Below are positions 24,459 through 32,910 of a DNA stretch of 64,000 nt, in pieces. The position numbers were made by a program, and so were the translations under genes. Positions within the stretch are counted from its first letter, which is position 1, and the number at the start of each line of letters is the position of its first letter. The DNA lies in the NCBI RefSeq assembly GCF_002355855.1, contig NZ_AP017655.1, forward strand, positions 2,476,001 to 2,540,000, written 5' to 3'. The stretch is from Sphingobium cloacae. Lineage in GTDB: Bacteria; Pseudomonadota; Alphaproteobacteria; Sphingomonadales; Sphingomonadaceae. Under the pieces are notes generated by a model, which did not search any database, was not told the DNA's origin, and saw nothing but the letters and a program-made list of their open reading frames with translations.

Positions 24459-25604
24459 ATGTCCGATCATAATCCCGGCCTGCGCCCCTGGCGCGACATC
24501 GCGCGGCGGCAGTCGCGGCAGATCATGGTCGGCAACGTGCCCGTCGGCGGCGGCGCGCCCGTCACGGTGCAGACCATGACCAACACGCCGACATCCGACG
24601 CGAAGGCGACCATCGACCAGATCCGCCGCTGCGAGGAAGTGGGCGTCGACATCATCCGCGTGTCCTGCCCGGACGAGGAATCGACCGCCGCGCTGAAACA
24701 GATCGTGCGCGCCGCCCGCGTCCCCATCGTGGCGGACATCCATTTCCATTACAAGCGCGCGCTGGAGGCGGCTGACGCGGGCGCGGCCTGCCTGCGGATC
24801 AACCCCGGCAACATCGGCAGCGAAGCCCGCGTCCGGGAGGTGGTCGACGCGGCCAAGGCCAATGGCTGCTCGATCCGCATCGGCGTCAACGCCGGCAGCC
24901 TCGAAAAGGACCTGCTCGACAAATATGGCGAGCCCTGCCCGGAGGCGCTGGTCGAAAGCGCGCTCGACCATATCAAGCTGCTCCAGGACCAGGATTTCCA
25001 CGAATATAAGGTCGCGGTGAAGGCGAGCGACGTGTTCCTTGCCGTCGCCGCCTACATGCAGCTTGCCGAAGCGGTGGATTGCCCGCTGCATCTGGGCATC
25101 ACCGAGGCGGGCGGGTTGATCGGCGGGACGGTCAAAAGCGCCATCGGCATCGGCAACCTGCTCTGGGCGGGGATCGGCGACACCATCCGCGTCTCCCTCT
25201 CCGCCGAGCCGGAGGAGGAAGTGCGGGTCGGCTATGAAATCCTGAAGTCGCTCGGCATCCGCACGCGCGGGGTGAAGGTCATTTCCTGTCCTAGCTGCGC
25301 GCGGCAGGGTTTCGACGTGATCCGCACGGTGCAGGCGCTGGAGGAACGGCTTCAGCACATCCAGACGCCGCTCTCGCTTTCCGTGCTGGGATGCGTGGTG
25401 AACGGGCCGGGCGAAGCGCGGGAAACCGACATCGGCCTCACCGGCGGCGGGGCGGGCAAGCATATGGTCTATCTGTCCGGCGTCACCGATCATGTGGTGC
25501 AGGACGAAGGCATGATCGATCATATCGTGAAGCTGGTCGAGGCCAGGGCGGCGGAGATCGAGGCCGAAACCACCGATGCGGGCAAGGCGCAGGCCGCCGA
25601 ATAG
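24459..25604 (+). CDS. ispG: 4-hydroxy-3-methylbut-2-enyl-diphosphate synthase (flavodoxin)
   Basis: [4Fe-4S] enzyme of the MEP isoprenoid pathway, 381 residues. TIM-barrel start '[20 protein letters not shown]' in family form, cluster cysteines in '[10 protein letters not shown]' (about 277 and 280) and '[17 protein letters not shown]' (about 312), followed by the conserved 'GEA.ETD' part. The C-terminal 20 residues are an Ala/Glu-rich extension. EamA transporter follows after 12 bp. Confidence 0.95.
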   Translation: MSDHNPGLRPWRDIARRQSRQIMVGNVPVGGGAPVTVQTMTNTPTSDAKATIDQIRRCEEVGVDIIRVSCPDEESTAALKQIVRAARVPIVADIHFHYKRALEAADAGAACLRINPGNIGSEARVREVVDAAKANGCSIRIGVNAGSLEKDLLDKYGEPCPEALVESALDHIKLLQDQDFHEYKVAVKASDVFLAVAAYMQLAEAVDCPLHLGITEAGGLIGGTVKSAIGIGNLLWAGIGDTIRVSLSAEPEEEVRVGYEILKSLGIRTRGVKVISCPSCARQGFDVIRTVQALEERLQHIQTPLSLSVLGCVVNGPGEARETDIGLTGGGAGKHMVYLSGVTDHVVQDEGMIDHIVKLVEARAAEIEAETTDAGKAQAAE

Positions 25605-25616
25605 AATTGCCCGGAC

Positions 25617-26516
25617 ATGCCGCCATCCCGCCCCTTTGCGATTCCCTTCCTGGTCTGCTGCGCGGGAGTCGGGCTGTTCGCGATGATGGATGGGGTGATG
25701 AAGAAGCTGAGCCTCTCCATCGGCCTGTATAACGCGCTGTTCTGGCGCGCGCTCGCGGGCAGCCTGCTGGGGCTGGCGCTGATGATCGTCACGCGGCAGG
25801 CATGGCCTGCCCGTCCGGTGCTCCGCCTGCACCTGATCCGTGGGCTTGCCGTTTCGCTGATGGCGCCGCTCTTCTTCTTCGGCCTCATGCATCTTCCGCT
25901 GGCGGAGGGGATCGCGCTGTCCTTCATCGCGCCTCTGGTCGCCCTCTATCTGGCCGCGCTGCTGCTGGGAGAGCCGGTGGGGCGGCAGGCCATCGGCGCG
26001 TCGCTGCTGGGGCTGGTCGGCGTCGGGGTGATCCTCAGCGGACGGATCAGCGGCCAATATGACCGGGCCGCGTTGCTGGGCGTGGCGGCGGTGCTGTTAT
26101 CCGCCCTGCTCTTCGCGTGGAACCTGATCCTCCAGCGGCAGCAAGCCCAGCTCGCCTCCCCGGTCGAGATCGCCTTCTTCCAGCATATCGTCATGCTGGG
26201 CGTGTTCGCGCCGGGCGCGTTCTTCTGGGCCAAGATGCCGCCTGCCGGGGCTGCGCCGCTGGTGCTGCTGGCCGCTGGTCTGGCCTTCACCTCGCTGGCG
26301 CTGCTCGCATGGGCCTATGCCCGGTCGGAGGCGCAGCGGCTCATCCCCATCGAATATAGCGCATTCCTCTGGGCCGCGCTGGTCGGCTGGCTGCTGTTCG
26401 ACGAACAGGTGACGCCGGGCACGCTGGCGGGCGCGGTGCTGATCGTCGCGGGATGCCTGATCGCCTCGCGCATCCGGCGCAACGCCGCGCTGCATGTCGA
26501 AGCGGGTGTCGCCTGA
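25617..26516 (+). CDS. EamA family (DMT) transporter
   Basis: Inner-membrane protein of 299 residues with ten hydrophobic segments in two EamA halves (about 5-140 and 150-288). 'FWRALAGSLLGLAL' and 'PLVALYLAALLLGEPVG' are characteristic of the first half, 'SAFLWAALVGWLLFDEQVTPGTL' (short: WLLFDEQVTPGTL) of the second. Substrate unknown, probably a metabolite exporter. Probably cotranscribed with ispG. Confidence 0.88.
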   Translation: MPPSRPFAIPFLVCCAGVGLFAMMDGVMKKLSLSIGLYNALFWRALAGSLLGLALMIVTRQAWPARPVLRLHLIRGLAVSLMAPLFFFGLMHLPLAEGIALSFIAPLVALYLAALLLGEPVGRQAIGASLLGLVGVGVILSGRISGQYDRAALLGVAAVLLSALLFAWNLILQRQQAQLASPVEIAFFQHIVMLGVFAPGAFFWAKMPPAGAAPLVLLAAGLAFTSLALLAWAYARSEAQRLIPIEYSAFLWAALVGWLLFDEQVTPGTLAGAVLIVAGCLIASRIRRNAALHVEAGVA

Positions 26517-26523
26517 ACGAAGA

Positions 26524-26622
26524 TCAGTCGCGCTTCAGGGCATCGTTGACGCTGAGGCCTGCCAGAACAGCCATGAAACTGCCGAAAACTACCAGGACGA
26601 GCGTGAGATAAAGGTGAGTCAT
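26524..26622 (-). CDS. Tiny membrane protein, 32 aa
   Basis: A 32-residue peptide beginning MTHLYLTLVLVVFGSFMAV, with one membrane span at about 5-24 and the polar tail VNDALKRD. Ribosome site AAAGGAG is 7 nt before the ATG. It is convergent with the EamA gene and divergent from ftsK. No family recognised. The SD plus hydrophobic layout is the same as in the 25-aa gene at 18.8 kb, though the sequences are not alike. Confidence 0.65.
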   Translation of the reverse strand: MTHLYLTLVLVVFGSFMAVLAGLSVNDALKRD

Positions 26623-26781
26623 CAGGTCGCTCCTTTCGCCCGATCCTTGCGCCCGCGGGGAGCGGCCAGCCATAAGGGATGTTACGGACCATCCGGGACG
26701 AGCCGAAGCGCGGACTCTTGACGCGGACTCCCTGCTCGGCGCATTGTGCCGAAACGGAACATTTGGGGGACAGAACAAGCC

Positions 26782-29100
26782 ATGGCCGTGAGCCACGGAG
26801 CCAAGCGCACGCCGGAATGGCGCGAAATGCTGAAGCGCAGCCTGATCCGCAGCGGCGCGCTGATCGGCGCGATCGCGCTGATGCTGGCGACCCTGTTCCT
26901 GGCGCTGGCCCTGCTCAGCTACGCGCCCAGCGATCCATCCATGAACACGGTGGCGGGCGATCATGTCCGCAACATCATGCAATGGCCCGGCGCATGGGTC
27001 GCCGATTTCCTGCTCTGGCTGCTCGGCGTTCCGGCCGCGCTCGTCCTGCCGCTGATGGCGATCACGGCGCGCCGTCTGTGGGGCGATCAGGACATGAGCG
27101 GGTGGAAGGCGCAGTTCGGCAAATGCCTGATCGGCATCGTCCTCGTCGGTCTGGCGCTGGCCCTGTTCCAGCCCGATCCGCTGGTGGGGCTGCCCGCCGG
27201 CTGGGGGGGCGTCATCGCGCTGGTCTTCGCGCGGGGGATCATGAGCCTGACGGCGCAGGCCGCCGCCTTGCAGGGCTGGATCGTCGGCGTCCTCGTCGCG
27301 TTGACGCTGATCGCGGGCCTGTTCGTCTGGTATCGCAGCCTGGCGCTCGAAAAGCCGATCTTCACCTTGCGCCGCCCCACCCTTCCGCGTCTCGGCCTGC
27401 CGCGTCCGGCCCTTGCGCTGGCCGGTGGAGGACGGATGGCCGAAGAGGATGCGGAGGAAGGCGCCGAGCGCGTGATCGCGCCGCGCAAGACCGTCTCCAA
27501 CGAACCCAAGCCGCCGATCACCATCCAGTCGCCCAAGCCCGCGCCTGCGCAGCGCGCGATGGCGCCGGTCTCGCAGGACGACCTGTTCGGCAATGGCTCG
27601 CTGCCTTCGCCCGACCTGCTCAATCCCATCCCCTCCAGCCAGGGGCAGAAGATCGACAAGGCCGCGCTGGAACGCAATGCCCGGCTGCTGGAGTCGGTGC
27701 TCGACGACTTCCATGTGAAGGGCAACATCGTCGAAGTGCGGCCCGGCCCGGTCGTCACGATGTACGAACTGGAGCCCGCGCCCGGCATCAAGGCAAGCCG
27801 CGTGATCGCGCTGGCCGACGACATCGCGCGCAACATGTCGGCGCTCTCGGCGCGCGTGGCGACGATTCCGGGGCGCACCGTCATCGGCATCGAACTGCCC
27901 AACGCCAACCGGGAAGGCGTGTCCTTCCGTGAGCTCATCACCTCCGAACAATTCGGGCAGGAAGCGACGCTGCCGATCATCCTGGGCAAGAATATCTCCG
28001 GCGAGCCGATCATCGCCGACCTGGCGCCCATGCCCCACCTGCTGATCGCGGGCACCACCGGGTCGGGCAAGTCGGTGGGCCTCAACGCCATGATCCTGTC
28101 GCTGCTCTACCGCATGACGCCCGATCAGTTGCGGCTCATCATGATCGACCCCAAGATGCTGGAACTGTCGACCTATGACGACATTCCGCACCTCCTCTCG
28201 CCGGTCGTCACCGAACCGGCCAAGGCGATCCGGGCGCTCAAATGGGCGGTGGAGCAGATGGAGGACCGCTATCGGATGATGGCGTCCATCTCCGTCCGCA
28301 ACCTCGCCAATTACAATGAGAAGGTGCGCGCCGCCAAGGCGAAGGGCAAGCCGCTCGGCCGCCGCGTCCAGACGGGCTACGATCCGGAAACCGGCAAGCC
28401 GATCTATGAGGAGGAGCAGCTCGATTTCCAGCCGCTGCCGCAGATCGTGGTGGTGGTGGACGAGCTGGCCGACCTCATGATGACGGCGGGCAAGGAAGTC
28501 GAATTCCTGATCCAGCGCCTCGCGCAAAAGGCGCGCGCGGCCGGCATCCACCTGATCCTCGCGACGCAGCGCCCCTCGGTCGACGTCATCACCGGCGTCA
28601 TCAAGGCGAACCTGCCGACCCGCATCAGCTTCTTCGTGACCAGCAAGATCGACAGCCGCACCATCCTGGGCGAGCAAGGCGCGGAGCAGCTTCTGGGCAA
28701 GGGCGACATGCTCTACATGCACGGCGGCAAGGGCTTGATGCGCGTCCATGGCCCCTTCGTGTCGGATGACGAGGTGCGCGTGGTCGCCGACCATTGGCGC
28801 GCGCAGGGCCAGCCCGATTATATCTCCGCCGTCACCGAGGAGCCGGAGGAAGGCAGCTTCGCGCTCGATGGCGTCGATCTGGGCGACGACAGCCCGGATG
28901 CGCAGCTTTTCCGCAAGGCGTGCCAACTGGTGTTCGAGAATCAGAAGGCCTCGACAAGCTGGCTGCAACGCCAGTTGCGCGTCGGCTACAACAGCGCCGC
29001 GCGCCTCATCGAACGCATGGAGGAGGAAGGGCTGGTCGGTCCGCCCAACCATGTGGGCCGTCGCGAAGTGTTGCGGGACGAAAATGGCAATCCGCTTTGA
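26782..29100 (+). CDS. ftsK: DNA translocase FtsK
   Basis: Septal DNA pump for chromosome segregation, 772 residues from the ATG at 26782 (an in-frame GTG at 26746 is a less likely start). Four N-terminal membrane segments lie within about 25-190, a short linker rich in Pro/Ala at about 225-290, and the motor domain has Walker A 'GTTGSGKSVG' at about 425 and Walker B in 'VVVDELADLMM' near 560. The C-terminal winged-helix gamma domain ('RKACQLVFENQKASTSWLQR' in part) reads KOPS. The linker is much shorter than in E. coli FtsK, as usual outside enterics. Confidence 0.95.
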   Translation: MAVSHGAKRTPEWREMLKRSLIRSGALIGAIALMLATLFLALALLSYAPSDPSMNTVAGDHVRNIMQWPGAWVADFLLWLLGVPAALVLPLMAITARRLWGDQDMSGWKAQFGKCLIGIVLVGLALALFQPDPLVGLPAGWGGVIALVFARGIMSLTAQAAALQGWIVGVLVALTLIAGLFVWYRSLALEKPIFTLRRPTLPRLGLPRPALALAGGGRMAEEDAEEGAERVIAPRKTVSNEPKPPITIQSPKPAPAQRAMAPVSQDDLFGNGSLPSPDLLNPIPSSQGQKIDKAALERNARLLESVLDDFHVKGNIVEVRPGPVVTMYELEPAPGIKASRVIALADDIARNMSALSARVATIPGRTVIGIELPNANREGVSFRELITSEQFGQEATLPIILGKNISGEPIIADLAPMPHLLIAGTTGSGKSVGLNAMILSLLYRMTPDQLRLIMIDPKMLELSTYDDIPHLLSPVVTEPAKAIRALKWAVEQMEDRYRMMASISVRNLANYNEKVRAAKAKGKPLGRRVQTGYDPETGKPIYEEEQLDFQPLPQIVVVVDELADLMMTAGKEVEFLIQRLAQKARAAGIHLILATQRPSVDVITGVIKANLPTRISFFVTSKIDSRTILGEQGAEQLLGKGDMLYMHGGKGLMRVHGPFVSDDEVRVVADHWRAQGQPDYISAVTEEPEEGSFALDGVDLGDDSPDAQLFRKACQLVFENQKASTSWLQRQLRVGYNSAARLIERMEEEGLVGPPNHVGRREVLRDENGNPL

Positions 29101-29173
29101 CCAAGCCGGCGCATGCCGCCGGACCATTTGCCAACATATTATTCCTTGGAAATCAATCGCCTGGTTCCCATCA

Positions 29174-29305
29174 TTGCAAAATCTGCAATCGTATCTTCTC
29201 CTTTCGCAGTTGCGAGATTTTCGTGGATCGGCCAACAAGGACCTGCCTTTCAGGCATCCTCTCCTAAAACTTTTCCAGGCTGATCTTCGGATCAGCCTTT
29301 TTTTT
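29174..29305 (+). ncRNA. Candidate small RNA, copy B of a two-copy family
   Basis: Homologous to 22722-22851 and equally long (132 bp). TTGC-N7-GCAA arms (29174-29188), TCGCA-GT-TGCGA inverted repeat (29204-29215), hairpin GCCTTTCAGGC (29245-29255), identical CU-rich ATCCTCTCCTAAAA (29256-29269), and a terminator with a different stem, GGCTGATC-TTCG-GATCAGCC plus eight T. Retained parts against changed stem bases (GCCGTCC versus GGCTGATC, both paired) are a covariation sign that the RNA structure matters. Lies between ftsK and lolA. Confidence 0.68.
29278..29305 (+). terminator. Intrinsic terminator of candidate sRNA B
   Basis: Perfect 8-bp stem GGCTGATC/GATCAGCC, TTCG tetraloop and eight T. 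It also serves as terminator after ftsK. Confidence 0.88.
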
Positions 29306-29403
29306 GTCCGCGATAGCCTCTAGACACGGGTTCGCTGCTGCCGCGCCGATAAGATAATTGGAGCGGAGCCGCCGGACAGACCGGCATGGCGAGGCGGGAG
29401 CAT

Positions 29404-29440
29404 GGGGGATCGAGCTTCGTGCAACGAACGGCTCTCCCCC
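29404..29440 (+). promoter_or_regulatory. Long imperfect hairpin in the lolA upstream region
   Basis: Outer arms GGGGGA and TCCCCC, then GAGC/GCTC and TTCGT/ACGAA around a GCA loop. It lies about 100 bp before the lolA start, followed at 29472-29491 by the 9-bp direct repeat GCGGGTTCA twice in 20 bp. The rest of 29306-29538 shows no gene. Either leader structure or regulator sites. Confidence 0.35.
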
Positions 29441-29538
29441 ATTCGGCTTTCCTGCACGATGGTCGGAACGCGCGGGTTCACGGCGGGTTCAAGCCGCACT
29501 TCCTATTCTTGAAATGCTGAACAACTGGAGAAGACTGC

Positions 29539-30180
29539 ATGAAGCGGGTGATCACGCCCCTGGCCCTGGCTCTTTCCGCCGCTCCGCTGGCCCTGCCGGC
29601 GGGGCCGGTCGCGGCGCAGCAACAGAGCCCGTCCGACCTTTCGCAGGTCAATGCCTATATTCGCGGGGTCACGACCATGACCGCGGATTTTTCCCAGACC
29701 GATCGCAACGGCCAGACGCTGACCGGACAATTGACGATCAAGCAGCCGGGCAAGATCCGTTTCCAGTATCAGAAGGGCGTGCCGCTGCTCATCGTGGGCG
29801 ACGGCAAGGCGCTCACCATGATCGATTATGAGGTGCGGCAGGTGCAGCGCTGGCCCATCGGCAATTCGCCCTTGGGCGCGCTGATCGATCCGTCCAAGGA
29901 TCTGTCGAAATATGGCAAGGTGATCCAGACCGGCGATCCCAATGTCCTGTCCGTGCAGGCGCGCGATCCCAAGCGGCCGGAATATGGCACCATCACCATG
30001 ATCTTCAATCGCGATCCTTCCGGTCCGGCGGGCTTGCAGCTTTACGGCTGGGTCGCGCTCGATTCGCAGAACAACCGCACGGCGGTGCGGCTCACCAACG
30101 TCCGTTACGGCGTGCCGGTGGCCGATTCCGCGTTCAAATGGACGGACCCGAGGCCCAAAGGTCGCGCGCCCGGCGGGTGA
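29539..30180 (+). CDS. lolA: LolA-like outer membrane lipoprotein carrier protein
   Basis: Periplasmic carrier of lipoproteins to the outer membrane, 213 residues. Signal peptide about 1-27 (cleavage near 'PVAAQ'), then the LolA beta-sheet fold with 'VTTMTADFSQTDRNGQTLTGQ' (short: TADFSQTDRNGQ), 'GKIRFQYQKGVPLLIVGDGK' (short: GKIRFQYQ) and 'LYGWVALDSQNN'. Members of the wider LolA/DUF6 group look alike, so the assignment is by family. Arg-rich tail 'DPRPKGRAPGG'. Confidence 0.87.
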   Translation: MKRVITPLALALSAAPLALPAGPVAAQQQSPSDLSQVNAYIRGVTTMTADFSQTDRNGQTLTGQLTIKQPGKIRFQYQKGVPLLIVGDGKALTMIDYEVRQVQRWPIGNSPLGALIDPSKDLSKYGKVIQTGDPNVLSVQARDPKRPEYGTITMIFNRDPSGPAGLQLYGWVALDSQNNRTAVRLTNVRYGVPVADSAFKWTDPRPKGRAPGG

Positions 30181-30264
30181 ACCGGGCGGAGCCTGCGATG
30201 GGCGGAAAACTTTTCCGAACCGTTCATCTGCGGCTCATATGAAGGGCGCTAACAAGGACTCCAC

Positions 30265-30376
30265 GGCGGGAGACGAAGTCCGGGATTTCCCCCCTGTTAC
30301 CCGGAACAGCCTCCCGTCGCAAAGCGCTTCAAGGGCGCGATCGAGACCCCCGTTCCATGCCCCCGGAGCGGGGGTC
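30265..30376 (+). ncRNA. Structured GC-rich element, possible ncRNA or lolA 3' UTR
   Basis: Within the 367-bp gap between lolA and xthA. GGCGGGAG (30265-30272) pairs with CTCCCGTC (30311-30318) and encloses CTGTT-ACCCGG-AACAG; then GCGC-TTCAAGG-GCGC; then GACCCCCG (30345-30352) with CGGGGGTC (30369-30376). No known RNA family is recognised; a 6S-like RNA was considered but its hallmark motifs are not evident. The flanks (30181-30264 and 30377-30547) show no gene. Confidence 0.35.
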
Positions 30377-30547
30377 TTCCTTTGGGGATAGTCCGCTATT
30401 CCATCCATGCGGGACTGCGAGACGCGATTTTCTGCGCTCCGGTGCTCAAAAATCACGTTTCTCGGCGCCACCTGAGCGAAATATCGTGCCGCCCCAGCCT
30501 TGGACCATGCCCTTGCACGGGGCGCTGGAGAGTCTTAGGGGATCGGC

Positions 30548-31345
30548 ATGCCGCAAACTCTCAGCATCGCTTCCTGGAACATCAACAGCGTCCGCGCCCG
30601 GCTCGACATCGTCGAGCGTTTCCTGACCGAAGAGGCGCCCGACATATTGTGCCTTCAGGAAACCAAGGTGGTGAACGACATCTTTCCGACGGGCCTGTTC
30701 CGGAAACTGGGCTATGATCATCAGGTGCTGAACGGCCAGCGCATGCATCATGGGGTGGCGATCCTGTCGAAGGTGCCGATCCGCGAGGACGACCGCCTAG
30801 ACTGGCAGGCCAATGGCGAGGCGCGCCATGTCGGCGTGCGGCTGGACAACGGGGTACGGATCGAAAATGTCTATGTGCCCGCCGGAGGCGACGTGCCGGA
30901 CCGGACGGTCAATCCCAAATTCGGGCAGAAGCTGGACTTCCTGGAGCGGATGATCGACTGGTCGAGCGCGCTCGACGACAAGCCCACCATCCTGACCGGC
31001 GATTTCAACATCGCGCCGATGGAATGCGACGTGTGGAGCCACAGGCAGCTTCTGAACGTCGTCAGCCACACGCCTGTCGAGTGCGAGATCCTAGCCCGGT
31101 TGCAGGCGTCGAACGATTGGGTGGACATCGGGCGGAAATTCTTCCCCGCGCCCCAGCGGCTCTACACTTGGTGGAGCTATCGCGCGCGGGACTGGGCGGC
31201 ATCGGATCGCGGGCGGCGGCTCGACCATATGTGGATGACGGCCGATGTCGCGGAAAAAGCGGTCGCCCATCGCGTCATGGAGCCGATCCGGGGATGGCTG
31301 CGGCCTTCGGACCATATTCCCATCATCACCGAATTCGCCTTCTGA
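30548..31345 (+). CDS. xthA: Exodeoxyribonuclease III
   Basis: AP endonuclease/3'-exonuclease of base excision repair, 265 residues. EEP-family motifs: 'SWNINSVRARL' (Asn metal site), 'LCLQETK' (Glu), 'TGDFNIAP' (Asp/Asn) and 'LRPSDHIPI' (Asp/His). Stop shares a base with the ribA start (TGATG). 'RRLDHMWMT' gives the usual Asp-His region. Confidence 0.94.
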   Translation: MPQTLSIASWNINSVRARLDIVERFLTEEAPDILCLQETKVVNDIFPTGLFRKLGYDHQVLNGQRMHHGVAILSKVPIREDDRLDWQANGEARHVGVRLDNGVRIENVYVPAGGDVPDRTVNPKFGQKLDFLERMIDWSSALDDKPTILTGDFNIAPMECDVWSHRQLLNVVSHTPVECEILARLQASNDWVDIGRKFFPAPQRLYTWWSYRARDWAASDRGRRLDHMWMTADVAEKAVAHRVMEPIRGWLRPSDHIPIITEFAF

Positions 31346-32409
31346 TGGGCGCGCGCGACGCGGCACGGGCGATCGATGCCCTGCGGCGCGGCTGGGCCGT
31401 GACGATCCGGGCGGACGATGGCGCGCTGCGCCTGATGGCGGTCGAGGGTGCGGATGCGGTGACGCTCAAGGATTTCGATCCGGCGGGAAAGGCCGACATG
31501 CTGATTTCGGCGGCCCGGGCGCAGACGCTGAAACTCGCCAACCAGATCGCGGCCGCCGATCCCGACATGCCGGTGCGGATCGGGCGCGCGCCGTGGATCG
31601 ATGGCGATGTCGCCATGGCGATCGCCGATCCGGTGCGCGATCTCGCCTCGCCGCTCAAGGGACCGTTCGTGGCGGCCGCGCTGGGCGCGCCGGAGGCGGC
31701 GAAAGCGGCGCTGCGCCTCGCGCGGCTGGCGGGTATCCTGCCCGCCTATTTCGTGACCGCCGAAGGGCAGGGCGGCGTCGAAGCGGAGGTGACGGGCGAG
31801 GACATCGCCGCCTATGACGATGCCGCGCACCTCGCTGTCGCCACGCGCGCGCGGCTGCCGGTGGCGGCGGCGGAAAGCGCCGAGATCGTCGCTTTCCGCA
31901 GTCCCGACGAGCCGCGCGAGCATGTCGCGCTGATCGTGGGGGAGCGCAACGAGAAGCCCCCGGTCATCCGCCTGCATAGCGAATGCCTGACAGGGGACGT
32001 TCTGGGCAGCCTCAAATGCGATTGCGGGCCGCAGCTGCATCAGGCGCTGCACCAGATCGCCGACGCGCAATGGGGCGTGCTGCTCTATCTGCGGCAGGAA
32101 GGGCGGGGCATCGGTCTCGTCAACAAGCTGCGCGCCTATGCTTTGCAGGATCAGGGTTTCGACACGGTGGACGCCAATGTCCGGCTGGGCTTCGCCATCG
32201 ACGCGCGCGATTTTTCGGTCGCGGCGCGGATGCTGGACCTGCTCGGCATCGGATCGGTGCGGCTGCTCACCAATAATCCCGCCAAGGTCGCGGGACTGGA
32301 AGCGGCGGGCATAAAGGTCGTGGAGCGCCTGCCCATCATCCTGCCCGCCAATCCGCACAATGAACGCTATCTGGCGACCAAGCGGGACCGTACGGGCCAT
32401 CAGCTATGA
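31345..32409 (+). CDS. ribA: GTP cyclohydrolase II with degenerate RibB-like N-terminal domain
   Basis: First step of riboflavin synthesis, 354 residues. The C-terminal half is RibA: zinc cysteines in 'CLTGDVLGSLKCDCGPQ' (first Cys near 214), 'RQEGRGIGL' near 252 and 'NPAKVAGLEAAGI' near the end. The N-terminal 150 residues align in outline with RibB ('AIDALRRGWAVTIRADDG') but lack the acidic 'DEDRENEGD' catalytic segment, so DHBP synthase activity is not expected. The stop overlaps the transpeptidase start by 4 bp. Confidence 0.9.
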   Translation: MGARDAARAIDALRRGWAVTIRADDGALRLMAVEGADAVTLKDFDPAGKADMLISAARAQTLKLANQIAAADPDMPVRIGRAPWIDGDVAMAIADPVRDLASPLKGPFVAAALGAPEAAKAALRLARLAGILPAYFVTAEGQGGVEAEVTGEDIAAYDDAAHLAVATRARLPVAAAESAEIVAFRSPDEPREHVALIVGERNEKPPVIRLHSECLTGDVLGSLKCDCGPQLHQALHQIADAQWGVLLYLRQEGRGIGLVNKLRAYALQDQGFDTVDANVRLGFAIDARDFSVAARMLDLLGIGSVRLLTNNPAKVAGLEAAGIKVVERLPIILPANPHNERYLATKRDRTGHQL

Positions 32410-32906
32410 CCCTGATCCGCGTCGACAGCGCGGCGCGCCGCCTGCGGTTCGACGGGATGGAGATGGATTGCGAGATCGGGCGCGGCGGCGTCTGCCCGGC
32501 TGTGGACAAGAGGGAAGGCGATGGCTGCACGCCGCTCGGCCGCTGGCCGCTCCGGGCGGTGCTGTTGCGGCCCGGGCGAGCCGATCCGTCCGGCGTGAAG
32601 CTGCCATGGCGCTGGGTGCGCGAGGGGGACGGCTGGTCCGACGACGCCGCCGATCCGGCCTATAACCGCCCCGTCCGCCTGCCCCGTCCCCATTCGGCGG
32701 AAAGCCTGTGGCGAAGCGACGACGCCTATGACGTGGTCGTCGTCCTTGGCCATAATGACGCGCCGCCCGTGCCAGGCGCGGGCAGCGCGATCTTCTTCCA
32801 CCTGTATGAAGGCCGGCCCACGGCGGGGTGCATCGCGGTGGCGCGCGCGGACATGCTGCGCCTGTTGCCGCTGCTCCATCCCGGCGACGCCATGGAGATC
32901 GCCTGA
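32406..32906 (+). CDS. L,D-transpeptidase (YkuD domain) family protein
   Basis: A 166-residue protein whose catalytic motif 'FFHLYEGRPTAGCIAV' has His132 and the nucleophile Cys142, in the HX14-17SxGC pattern with Thr-Ala in place of Ser-x. It lacks a visible signal peptide, unlike most YkuD enzymes that cross-link murein or attach lipoproteins in the periplasm; the start at the ATGA overlap with ribA leaves no room for one unless the frame starts earlier. It is separated from convergent glnD by 4 bp. Confidence 0.83.
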   Translation: MTLIRVDSAARRLRFDGMEMDCEIGRGGVCPAVDKREGDGCTPLGRWPLRAVLLRPGRADPSGVKLPWRWVREGDGWSDDAADPAYNRPVRLPRPHSAESLWRSDDAYDVVVVLGHNDAPPVPGAGSAIFFHLYEGRPTAGCIAVARADMLRLLPLLHPGDAMEIA

Positions 32907-32910
32907 CGGT

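Noticed and set aside
26524..29238. 904-codon open frame antisense to ftsK
   Set aside because: Shadow of ftsK; only its last 33 codons form a separate gene with its own ribosome site and ATG.
30181..30376. 6S RNA or tmRNA in the lolA-xthA gap
   Set aside because: The closing stem and the conserved bubble bases of 6S RNA could not be found, and nothing resembles tmRNA.
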